Positions 1 through 12,000 of a DNA stretch of 64,000 nt are shown here, in pieces. This DNA is from Pachyseris speciosa (lineage: Eukaryota; Cnidaria; Anthozoa; Scleractinia; Pachyseridae). The stretch lies in NCBI GenBank assembly GCA_016490735.1, contig JAEMWC010000243.1, positions 737,501 through 801,500 on the forward strand. The letters run 5' to 3'. The notes beneath the pieces are model-generated. The model saw nothing but the letters and a program-made list of their open reading frames with translations, ran no database searches and had not been told where the DNA came from. The position numbers were made by a program, and so were the translations under genes. The first letter of the stretch is position 1; each line of letters starts with the position of its first letter.

Positions 1-340
1 CAGAGGACTCAGAATTAGCTTTCTCTCTTTTACAATATGATTCGTCTTTTACGGGGCTCTTGGGCCCAGATATTCATGCTCATAACACAGAATTTGATAT
101 TATAATATTAGGCGTTACGTCCTCTGGTAGTTTCCGTTTCTTTAGCCTGAAAACCGGACAGACAAGGTTTGTCATTACTCAGTGCATTTCAGTTATTTAA
201 CTGTACAACAGTCTCTCTTCCCGGATTGCTCCTTTTATCCCATTTGACAGAATTAAAGGTTTTGACTGAAAGTTAGGTCTAAACCTACTGGCATGATTGT
301 ATGGAACTGTTACAACAATAATTTATTCTTCCAATTTCTA
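1..340. other. Flanking sequence, nothing recognised
   Basis: No coding exon, tRNA-like sequence or inverted repeat is visible here. It ends at a TA dinucleotide (339-340) that looks like the left target-site copy of the next element. Confidence 0.4.
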
Positions 341-2053
341 AGGCCTGTTTATGTGGTCTTGTGTACCCGAGACAACCCTCCCCCTGAGTTACCCTGGGCA
401 AGCTATTTTTCTACTTATTTCTTTGAAAAGTTCTACCAATCGCTTACATGAGGTGGGCGAAACAACTCGGAGAGGTGAGTTGTCTCACCAACCTTGTTCC
501 CAGGGCCTCTCCTCTTCCTGCCCCCTGGAGCGAGAGAGAAGAGACCCTGGTTGGGTCTGGTCACATGTCTCCCAGAGTCTGGGAGATTACAAATAAACAA
601 ATTGAGGGAGGGGCGGATTAGTGTGAAAGTTGTCTCTACTGAGCCTAGGGGAGAACGGAAAAGTACTGAAAGCCAACGAAGCATGTTATCCACGAAGCTC
701 AGACCATGTCATGTCGGATAAATACTGATAGATCCTCAGCTGCCAAAACAAAATTACAAGGCGATGCTAGCTGTGAACGGCTAAAGGGTTACTTGTCGGG
801 ATCAAGGCTTAAAGTGATACGTAAATTAATATTAATTTCTAAGAACACAACACAAGCAATTGCATGCTAAATGTTTTCATTTAGAACGGCTTCAGATCAC
901 TATCCCTTCATCAGAGTGAATATAGGAATTGTGCATTGTACACAATTCCTCAAATCATTCCCTCTGGCACATTGGTCAATTCTCCATTGGTAAGCCAAAC
1001 TTCACTGACGCAGCTCCACAGACACCAGAATTTTGCATACCACAGCCACTCATTTGCACAGTGGTAAATGTACAAGTATTTTGTCAGCTGAAGTTTGCTT
1101 GAAATGCAGCAGCTCGGAAAGAAGAAATAAATGAGCTATATTTTTCAGAGGCTGTCAAAGATCCAAAATCTTTGACTGTGAAAATCATCGGAGGCGCATT
1201 TCACGGGAAATGATTATCATTCTTCTCAAATGTACCCCACCACGTTGATTTGTTACTGCATTAATTTGGATGTGTCAAAACTTTAAAGTGTTAGCGAATG
1301 AAAGGGAAACTTCTCCACAGCAACCATGTCCTTGGGACTATTAGGATTCTTATAATGGCTGTGCATGTCTGGATCTTTCTGATATCACTGTCATATGCTG
1401 TCTCAACCGGATCGGGAACATGCTTTCCTTATGAGATAAAATACTAAATTGTGGTTGAGTTTCACATCACTCCATGCTTGCCTTTCAATACTAAACCAGT
1501 GATGGTGATCGAAAGCTTTTTGAACATCAGAGAATTAGTTTCTAATGGACGAGAGTTGTTTTGAACCCAAAGACTTTCCCAGATGACTGCACAAAAATAT
1601 CAGTGAGTAGAGAACACGAAAGCCTCACTTGGATTGTGACAAAACAAACAGCAACAAAATATTGAAATAAAAGGACCCCTTGCTACTGTCTTCAACTGTC
1701 TCAGACAAACATGACCAGAACCAACAGGGGTGGGAAGAGGAGAGACCCTGGGAACGAGGTTGTTGTCTCGCCTCAGCAGGTAAAGTAACCCTGGCAAGTG
1801 TGACAAGTTTTTCTCAGGTAAACACTTTGTCTCGCCTCCCTGGGACAAGACGGCCCAAAATTAAATATGCACTTATGCGAAAAAAAGATATCTGGGTCCA
1901 ATTTTTGGTTGAAAAACGCAAATATATTTCAAGGAATTAAATTTTAAAAGCCAGCATTACCCACAGTGATCAGATAGAGCAGGGAAGAAATTGATTCGGA
2001 GCTAAGCTCAAAGCTAGGTTATGTGACACCTTCTTCTTCTTCTTCTTCTTCTT

Positions 2054-2138
<85 letters not shown>

Positions 2139-2410
2139 TTGAATTGGGTTGTGGCTTTGCGGCTGCTTTTATAAAAATAAGTATTGAAGCAAAAATGAAT
2201 CTGGGAAGGAAATTCTGACGATATTCAATCAAAGAGTGACCAAATACAAAGAGAAAAGGGCAAATGAGGATTTGTAAATTTAAGACGCATTATGAATAAC
2301 TAAGTAGGGTCGACTTTGTCTTGGTCACGCAATTCTCACATAAATGCTCGGTAAAGTTGTCTTGGGGAGGAGGGTTGTCTCAGGTACCAGAGACCATATA
2401 AACGGGTCCT
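341..2410. mobile_element. DNA transposon with inverted ends and TA target duplication
   Basis: The left end (341-385, starting AGGCCTGTTTATGTGG) recurs inverted at the right end (2360-2410, ending with the complement AGGACCCGTTTATATGG). Both ends carry the motif GAGACAACCCTCC. A TA lies outside each end (339-340, 2411-2412), as in Tc1/mariner-like elements. There is no transposase frame, so it is non-autonomous. It contains fragments of a second repeat (about 487-575 and 1715-1762) sharing a 'CCCTGGGAACGAGGTTG'-type end, and a long trinucleotide tract. TIR identity is moderate, suggesting an old insertion. Confidence 0.6.
2031..2135. repeat. Compound microsatellite (TTC)n-(TTA)n
   Basis: Direct reading shows about 17 TTC units followed by about 17 TTA units. 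It lies inside the TA-flanked element. Open frames over it encode only homopolymers and are not genes. Confidence 0.95.
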
Positions 2411-2412
2411 TA

Positions 2413-3173
2413 GACAAGAAACATCGTTCATGCTACACTTGATAAAATAAGCTCACATATGTTGGATACAATGAATTTTTCATACTGATTTAGGTAAACT
2501 TACACATATTTTCCATGAGACATAACTCTCAACAAATGAGGAGGGATGGGGAGGGGGAGCAACTCCCTTATAATGGGCACCTCTCTGAAAATTTCAAAGA
2601 GCAAAGCACTGTTGAAATGGATTCTCTCTTGGTGTTTACAAGGTGAACTCCCCTATTTGCAAATGTCATCAGGTTAACTGAAGGGGTGTGCAGAATAAGG
2701 CCCTAAGTGGCTTTTGATGTAAGGTCAAATTCTCCTTGTGTTTCACAAGTGAATACAAGGTATTTTGGAAGGAGAATCTAGCAGTTGATCAAAATTCACT
2801 TATGGCTTTTTTCCAGGTACCCCTTCAACTGTTCCCAGCTGAATTAAACTTTCTAAAGCCTCTGTGGGGCACCCCTTTAGGGTAGATAGGTAAATACAGT
2901 CCTCAGGTTTTCTGCTGCAAAAAAGGAGCTGACTATAGTTATGTCATGCAATTACTGCTATTGCTGATGTTCTTTCTTCTCTTTTCTCCATCTCCCCCAA
3001 AGGTATAAATGACACGTGTAGACAGTAATTTCACATAGATGTTGTTCAGAAAGCCTAGGTGACAAGACTGCAGGGAAATTTACAAATGTACCAAACTCTG
3101 CTCTGGTTGAGTTTTCTTGCACCCATGGTACTGATGCCCAGAAAAAATACAGCAAATGAGAGTAAATGTAAAT
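2413..3173. other. Intergenic, no gene seen
   Basis: No exon with family resemblance and no obvious repeat structure could be found between the two flanking transposons. The short open frames here have no recognisable domains. Confidence 0.35.
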
Positions 3174-3177
3174 TTAA

Positions 3178-5189
3178 AGTGCCCCTAACCCCCAAAATTT
3201 TTTTCATTTTAAATGATTTGTCTCTGAATTAGAAGCACAACCATGAAAAAAGTTTTTGATTCAGTTGAATCTTCGCTTTTCTGTGCCCCGGTAAAGTCTC
3301 GAAATTACGACCAAAAACGCCGCCATTTTGTTTCACGACCGAGTTAAGGGGAGATTGGGTTCAGCGCTTGTATGACATCATCCCGAGAACAGAAGTTCTG
3401 TTGTGCTTACAAAGTTCTTTGAAGGAAGCTCAATAATAATATTCTAACTCTGAGGGCAAATAAGACATGATTTTAACCGATAATTTATATTCATAGTATT
3501 GTCACCTGTAACATGTCTCTCCTAAGAGAAGATTTGATGTTTTGCTCATTTAAACAGACCGGCTGTTCGTGAAAAAAACATATTCCCATCGGCTGATCTC
3601 ACAAGCATTTTATGCCCTTTTATACAGTGAAAACAGAAAATTCCAATGAGTCCGTTCAGTGAAAAGATCTCCTCTTTAAATCTCGTTTATTGTATAGTGA
3701 TACAACCCAAACATGTGCATGTACCACGTTTCCAATGCGTCGTGATATTCGGTGTGCTGTGTATCGGATACACAAAGGATTTAACTGCAGCGACACAAAG
3801 TAGTCCAGAATGTAATGGCAGCTAAAATAATTGTCCCTCGATATGTACCTTTAGGAAAACCTCATCAATCTAACTTCCTTTAAATTTTTCGGCTTCATGA
3901 GTCCTACAGTCTCCGACACAAGCGCTCTATTAAAACCGGTTTCCAACGTCAACAATCAAAATATATTTCAGAGGCCATGCTAATTCACTGACAGAAGCCC
4001 ATGTCACTGATCAATACATTGTAGACTGCAAAGAAAACTTGAAGTGTTTACAAATCAAATTGATTAACCGAATTCATTTGATTTAGATGATGGTGCAACT
4101 CAAACTTCATGTTCAAATGGAGCTACATGTAGTAAAATATATCCAATCGCATCTAAATTTGTGTCAGTTTGTTTACATCGGATATATGCAAATTATTCTC
4201 GCATTGCAAAGTTGCATTCGCTTATTTCTAACCAACAGTTTAGACGGATATGTAGCCTCAAATTTTAATTGCAGTAAGCTATATTTATTTTATTTTACCT
4301 TGCCTTGACTTCGTTCACAGTACTGCCTGAGGATAACTAGAAGTTCAGCTAATCCTCAAGTCACGTAATTCGCGTCGGCTGAGCTCACTTTCCGTTCTCT
4401 TGTCAAATCTATCTTTCCCTTCTTTGAATAGATACCATAAATAAAGACTCTCCCATAAATAGGCACTTCCACAATTAATTGCTGATGTTTGTTTAAAATA
4501 CCGATCTAAAGTCGGATGTGCGCCGTTTATATAAAATAACAATTATTGTTTTCAAACCACTGCACAATTCCCATTGCCGATGTGTGCACACGGGTACTCG
4601 GTCATTCAAGATTGAAATGTTAAATCAAAGCTTTTGCTCACCAGCAGCGTACACAGAACCACGAGGTATGGCAGACAACACTTATAAACGAAGTTAATCT
4701 TTTTCGTCTTCCTTTCTTCCTCGAATCTTGCTGTCCATTCCTGGTCTTCATAACCATGAGGCTCCTTCGAGCTCCTCGCCGATTCCATTCTAGTTCCACT
4801 TCAGAAATGAAGTTAATTTGGTCTTCACCCTACACATAACCTGACTCTGACTCTGAGGACGAGGAGGACATGATTCCAACACAATTTTGACTACTGCCAG
4901 GCTTTTACCCTCCAATATGTGCTTTGATGACCCAACAAATGCTTGCAAAAAAAAAGAGATTGACTGAGAAGCTATCTTTCAATTGTTCCCGGGATGACGT
5001 CACCAACCTCGTTGGACCCAGACTTCCTTTTACTCGGCCATGCAACAAATTGAATGAGACTTTGGCTGTCCATAAAAAATCGAGGATTCAACCAAATCCA
5101 ATAATTCTTTCGCCGAAATACTTCGAATGATAAGTAGATTTATTTAGGTGAAAAAAAAATTGGGGGGGGGGGGGGGGGTTAGGGGCACT
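3178..5189. mobile_element. TTAA-flanked inverted-repeat transposon (non-autonomous)
   Basis: The left end AGTGCCCCTAACCCCC (3178-3193) is mirrored by GGGGGTTAGGGGCACT (5174-5189). Both are flanked by TTAA (3174-3177 and 5190-5193), the target duplication used by piggyBac and Kolobok elements. No transposase is encoded. A poly-G run adjoins the right end. The element lies a few hundred bases upstream of the presenilin start codon and carries a YY1-type motif on the minus strand (3319-3330). Confidence 0.7.
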
Positions 5190-5436
5190 TTAATGGAAAG
5201 CTCTTAGAGATTTGCAAATCTCTGAGGTGGAATCAGCTTAATTTTGATTTTCCTCTGTGGAAGATCTATTTACTACCTCAATCTGGAACTAGAGAAAATA
5301 AAAGTCTGACTTGACACCTGAGTGTATTTTAGTGATACAGAACTTGGAGTTCTAAACAATAGAAAATTGTTGCTTGTGTGTTTAACAATGATAGGATGAC
5401 AGAGAGGAGGAATTTGTTGAAGAAGATAGAACCAGG

Positions 5437-8400
5437 ATGGCCAGAGGGCGAGAGAGAAACCCGAGGCCACAAAGGGTGCGAGATGTGTCACCACATGATA
5501 GTGAAATGGATGAGGAAGAGATGCTCAAATATGGAGCCAAGAGTGTTATGATGTTAATTGTCCCTGTATCAACATGTATGCTAGTTGTTGTGGCAACCAT
5601 AGCATCTGTAACATATTACACTCACAATGAGGGAACATACCTGTAAGTTAACCATAGTAGTGTTTAAGCTAAGATCATGAAAACCGCCGAATGAAATAAC
5701 AAATTTTACCAAGATACTACAAAAGACTAACAAAAGACATACAGAAGAGGAGTAACTTGCTTTTGATAATTTTGTATGGGATAAACACAATAGATGGAAC
5801 TGAGCTATTTGTTTTGGTGATGACTGTCACACTTAAATTTGACCTAGCAAAGGCTTTTAAAATCATGTGTAAAATGTAATGCAAGTGTTACACTTTGCTT
5901 TTGGAGATTTCAGTTACATTTCCAACAAAAGGAACCAAAGCCATATACCTGTGAGTGGTTTGTAATTCATTTTCTGCATACAGTGGCTCAAACAACAAAC
6001 AACTAAACAACAACAACTTTATTAATGAAAAAAGAGATCATATACATTTTCACACATGCTCACATTTAACAAATGAAGCTAGTGGAGGCAGGCAGTGTAG
6101 GGATGCTACACTGTACATACTGTACATACAGTTATGGAACATTGTTCATCACTGATATACGTTACAGGTAAAATTTGATTTCAGGTTATTTTTGTTTTAA
6201 CCTTGTTCAAAATGAAATTCCTTTGTCTTCTAACCCTAATTATTTATGAGAAGACAGGAATTTCATTTTGACCTACAGGTAGGTTAAATAAAAAATGACC
6301 TGAGATTAAATTTAACCTGTAACATATACATATATGAATATAAATATAAATAAAATATAATGAAGTGTTACAAACATGTAGAGAATACAGAGATAACTAG
6401 GAGGAGAAAGAAGTAATTTAACATAATACCTTTTTTTATTTCATCAACAAGGGTGTCTATATCAGCATAACTATCCTGCTTTTCAAGACTGAAGAATAAG
6501 AGACTGTAATTTTTTGCTTTAAAGCGTGTTTTGGACTTTTTCTCAAATTATCAAGGATAGTGTTCCAAATTTTTGCTCCAACATTAGCAAATGAGTTTCC
6601 CTGCTAGCAGAGGCCTCTTTTCCTTGTATTCAGTGTGCAGGAGAAAAGAGACCTCTGCCACGGGTCAAAACGGTCTGTGTTGAGCATGCGCCATGGTTTC
6701 TTAGCAACCAAACCATCATGTGATGCTTTTCACACATTTTTTTTTTCTAAACATTTTTTTATTATGCTTTTAGTACATGATTGGTCAGCAAACAATGCAA
6801 GGAGCATGCGTTTTAAAACCTCTGTCCACGACCACGGATGGCCGCTTAATCAAAGACTATTTCGACCCATGGCAGAGGTCTCTTTTCTCCCGCACACTGA
6901 ATACAAGGAAAAGAGGCCTCTGCTAGCAGGAAACAAATGAGTTTTTATGATGGTTTAGTCTAGAATTTTTATGATAAAAATTCCCAGCTGAAGAGGATCA
7001 AGTGTTGCATTTGAATTTGGCCTGCCAGAATGAACATATCAGAGATGCTACACGGTGCAGACATTTTTGAGACGTCAAGCATTAAGATAGAAGTGAGTTT
7101 GAAGTGTAGCATAGATGTTGGCATTATATTGGAGGAAATGGCTCATAGCCACGTTTGTTCTTTTTCTTTGTGTTTAGTGTTTACACTCCATTTCATGAAG
7201 AAGGTGATATCAGCAAGGCACAAAAGGCTGGAGAAGCAATAGCCAATGCCTTTATAGTGATTGGTGTAGTGCTGGTGTTGACGATCATCTTAGTACTGCT
7301 TTACAAGTTTAGATGCTATTGTGTGAGTAACCTTTGATGTCAGCATGCATGTTCTTTGCACTGTTTTCACTATATTATTGATATAGTGATTGGTGTTGTG
7401 TTGGTGTTGATGATCATCTTAGTACTGCTTTACAAGTTTAGATGCTATTGTGAGTAACCATTGATGTCAACATGCATATTCTTTTGACTGTTTTCACTAT
7501 ATTTCTTATTGTATGTATAAGTTGAAGGAAATACAGGTGTGCTGTTGTTTCCTGATCAAGCCATTTCTTCTTTGGATGTTTGAGGCTGAGCTGACGTCTT
7601 GAGTGCTAGCCCTTGTGTAGACAGATTCTCTCTGACTAGGGGTACCTTAGTGCTCAAAGTACTCTGTATCAGCTCTCAGTTTTTACCCTGGTGGCTTCTT
7701 TATAGGAGGCAGTCCAGTTGTAGATGTAGTGTATTTGCTGTGTGTAACTTCTTAGGTCAGTAGTTGCCTGTGGCAGTTAAATGCACATAACCATGCAGTA
7801 TCATGTTACTCATGATTGTTGTTTGCCTCTTGTTCTTCAGATTTGAAGCATTTAGTTAGTTTGAGTTTTTCAGATTGAGACTGTTGATTTTTAATATTTA
7901 CTGTTTTGTTATTATGCTGTAGATTATATCTGGATGGCTGGTGTTATCTTCTCTCATGCTACTTTTCTTCTTTGGATACATCTACTTTCAGTAAGTGTTT
8001 GATAGTATAATGTTGTCATTCATTAGTGATATCCGCTGAGTGATGCAGAGGGTCAAAGACCACTTCAATTCGCTTTAACTGCCGACCTGTTAGCTCAGTG
8101 GTAGAGCACTGGACTCGTGAGTTCAAACCCCAGCTGGACCAACACTCAAGGTGTTTAAAATAATTGAGGAGAAAGTGCTGCCTTTTTAATGACATCTGCA
8201 AATGGTTAGACTTTCTAGTCTTCTCGAATGAGTACGATAAACCATAAGCCCCATCTCACATCACTTATTCCTAATAATCAACTGTGGTACGTTAAAGTAC
8301 CCACACACTGTTCAAAAAGAGAAGGGGACATAGTCCCTTGTGTGGTGGTCTATCTCTGTCAGCATGTGTTCAGCCTGGCTGGATTAGCTTGAAGGGCTTC

Positions 8401-9009
8401 TGAGCAAATGAGACCACAATAAATATACAGCCAGAAGTCAGGCTATTTGCCGGGTGCTTGTCCCCGTTTTTCTCACCATACTGAAGATTCTCTTGTTACT
8501 TGGGCTAGTAAAAAGCCTGAGGTTTAAAATGGGCTTCATTTTTCGTCGTCGTATTTCATCCGCAAAAGGCACTTCTGGCGTTTCTGCGTAAGCGTGAACT
8601 ATAAATAACAACTCACAACAGCAAGAATGATGCCTGTTGTCACGTATCGGAAAACGTTGATTCACCTTGTGTCTTTGAAGTCTGAATGACTAATATGGTG
8701 AGAGAAGTTTCTATACGAATGTTTACAAGTTCAACAGCGAGAAGAATACTTTTAACATGACCAAACTGAACTCCATATGTTTTGAATTAGACTGCCATGT
8801 TTCCCAGTGGTGGCTCCATACTAATCTAATTTTGAGTGGTATATTTTGTTGAATAACTCAAGTATGGGATGTCATACACCCCTGAGACTTTAACAGGTAG
8901 TTTATTTACTATTTTCCACCCGTACACCGGTTAGCTCAGTGGTAGAGCACCGGACTACCATGCGGGAGGTCGCGGGTTCTAACCCCGGCCGGACCAACAC
9001 TCAGGGTCT

Positions 9010-9045
<36 letters not shown>

Positions 9046-12000
9046 GACATCATTCTGCAAATGGTTAGACTTTCTAGTCTTCTCGGATAAGGACGATAAA
9101 CCGTAGGCCCCGTCTCACAGTACTTTCACTTAATCTGATTCTGTGGGACGTAAAAGAACCACTAGGTACGTAACAAAACTCTGGCTGTGACCACCCCTAG
9201 TGTCTGTCCTAGATATCTACATTACGGGGGCACTCATTAGTTACTTATTGTAAACTGCACTAGCAGTCTGGTCAAGTCCCCCAGCCAGTGATGTAAACTA
9301 TCCCTGAAAAGCCCCGACGGGGAGAGGATAAGTATGTATGTATTGTATCTCAGTTTCTGGACATTAGTTTTTTAATGATTTAAGCGATTTTAGTTTTTAC
9401 TTGCGTGACCGCAGAAACCTTACTCTCTTTCTTATGTTTCAAAAGATTATTTTTTCTCCACACATTTCACTGAGACTCCATTAACGTCTATGCGAAAAAT
9501 CCTACATCATCTGATATGCGTTTCCTTTCTCAAACACTTAGCAGAAATATTTATTGAAGCAAAAAAAAGTGTGCTTAGTTTTTTTGCAATAAATAACCTA
9601 TTTTTACCTCATTAGCTATGCTGAACCTCAGTGGTCTAGAGGTCATTGTTACTGCCCCTGATGTACACAACCCAGGTTCCTTCTACTAGTGGCACCTATC
9701 GCGAGCTTTTTTCTTCTTCTTTTAGAAATATTTTTTACAAGTGTTATTATTATTGTTCTCAATGAGCTGTAAAGCAATTGTAATTTTAAAGGGATATATG
9801 TTGAATATGTTGATCTGATAGGGGTCTACGGATATACACTGCAAAGAAATAGACTCCAACACAAGCTAAGCGCAATGCGTCCGATGTAAGAAAGACAGAC
9901 TTCTCTCTATTCTTTTGTTTAGTGCTAAATTAGGGATACAATACTTTCTTTTGCAAGCCAGCGTTTAGGCTAATTGTAGCCTCTTGTTAGGGTTTATGAG
10001 ATTAGAAATGATAAATCTCTGCAAAACATGTCATGCAGTGGATTTGTTAATCTTTAAGTTGATTCCTTATCAGATCTGCCAAGGTTTGGATATGTGCCCA
10101 ACAATTATTGTTGTTGCTCTAAAGATTTGAGCAAGTGTTACATATTAAGGATCAACACTCAATTAATATTGTTCTATGGTCTACTTGCAATGCTGTGGAA
10201 TAGTGCTTGATGCTTTTGCAGGACTTGACACATCTTTCAGGACGATTCTTGTCTTTTTGAAGAAGTAAAATTTGAAATAATTTATGTGCGTTTACTCCAC
10301 AGAGAGGTGCTGAAGGTATACAATGTCCCCATGGATTACATCACCTTATCACTGATCATTTGGAATTTTGGAGTTGTAGGCATGATTTGTATACATTGGA
10401 AAGGGCCCCTCAGATTACAGCAAGCATATCTTATCTTAGTTAGTGCTTTGATGGTAAGTACACTAAATATTGATTTCTAAACAAAGTATGCTTCACAGTC
10501 TGTTTGTAACACCCTTGCATATATACCGGGAGGACGTTCTTGCCCCGAGCCCTTCATTGCTCAGATCGACATGTTCATTTTACAGTTTGGTGCATTTCTT
10601 TGCCGTCCTTTGAAAATAACACTTTCAAATGGCCAAATTGAAGGTACTGTGGAAGACATCTTTCCAAAACAGTACTTTTTTCATTCTTTTTCTTCATTTC
10701 AATGCCGTCCATCGAAAACGGACTGACTGCTCGTCTTCCGAATTTCCCACTCTTAGATGAATTCTCCGTAATGTTCGCGCTCCGAAGTGAAAATTTACCC
10801 ACCGCAGCCGAGCGAATATTCATTTCCAGTCCTCGCGAGAACTTTTCAAGGAGACAGCGCCCTCTGTGGTCGCTTTGGATTGTGGGCATAAAAACATCCT
10901 TTCGAGCGCGCACAACACGTCTTCAAACATCCGATATTTTTCGCCTAAGTCAAAAAACAACTCTTATTTCCGAATTTCTAGCACGGCAACCTTTGGCAAA
11001 TGGGCCAAGACTCTCAACTGCGGGCCGCTTTTAAGACGAGAGTTGCTTTCAGACTGTCCCGCCTGGCTCAGTACTCTGTACTGCGAAACGCCGATTTGTT
11101 CCAGCGTTTGGCACGCACAGAGAAACACCACTGGCTTCTTTCAGAAGTGTCTGAATTGCCGATCGACAGACTTAAATGACGTCCGTTCGACCACCAGGCT
11201 GGCGAGTTTCCATTAAAGTTAGCTAGCAATCGACACCTCACAGCCACGTAAGTTTCCTATCAATGAAACTTAAATCGATGTTTTAACCGCCAAATGTATA
11301 GTCTACGTCACACTATCAAACAATACTTTCCAAGCGTCAATCATTTCACGTGCCCTAAAGGTAATTCAATTCGCGCATGAATATTAATACGCAAGGGAAT
11401 GAGCTGACTTGGGTTTTTTGCATACGTTATTTCTCGAAAACGAAGAGGAAATCAGCCAAAACAAATACAGAGCAATGTTTTTTAACTGGAATGAAGTCCA
11501 CATGCCAAATCTCAGTTTGTATTGAGCACATCGAAAATCGACCAAAAACCGGGAGGACGTTCTTGCCCCGAGCCCTTCATTGCTCAGATCGACATGTTCA
11601 TTTTACATTTTGGTGCATTTCTTTGCCGTCCTTTGAAAATAACACTTTCAAATGGCCAAATTGAAGGTACTGTGGAAGACATCTTTCCAAAACAGTACTT
11701 TTTTCATTCTTTTTCTTCATTTCAATGCCGTCCACAACAATAATTATTTGCTCAGATCGACATGTTCATTTTACATTTTGGTGCATTTCTTTGCCGTCCT
11801 TTGAAAATAACACTTTCAAATGGCCAAATTGAAGGTACTGTGGAAGACATCTTTCCAAAACAGTACTTTTTTCATTCTTTTTCTTCATTTCAATGCCGTC
11901 CACAACAATAATTTGCTCAGATCGACATGTTCATTTTACATTTTGGTGCATTTCTTTGCCGTCCTTTGAAAATAACACTTTCAAATGGCCAAATTGAAGG

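Noticed and set aside
2014..2232. Poly-Ile/poly-Arg protein
   Set aside because: It is a translation of the TTC/TTA microsatellite.
8091..8131. Candidate tRNA genes (also at 8930, 33519, 46300, 50130, 63231)
   Set aside because: A and B boxes are present, but acceptor stems do not pair properly and each is fused to a repeat body shared between loci, so they are tRNA-derived SINEs.
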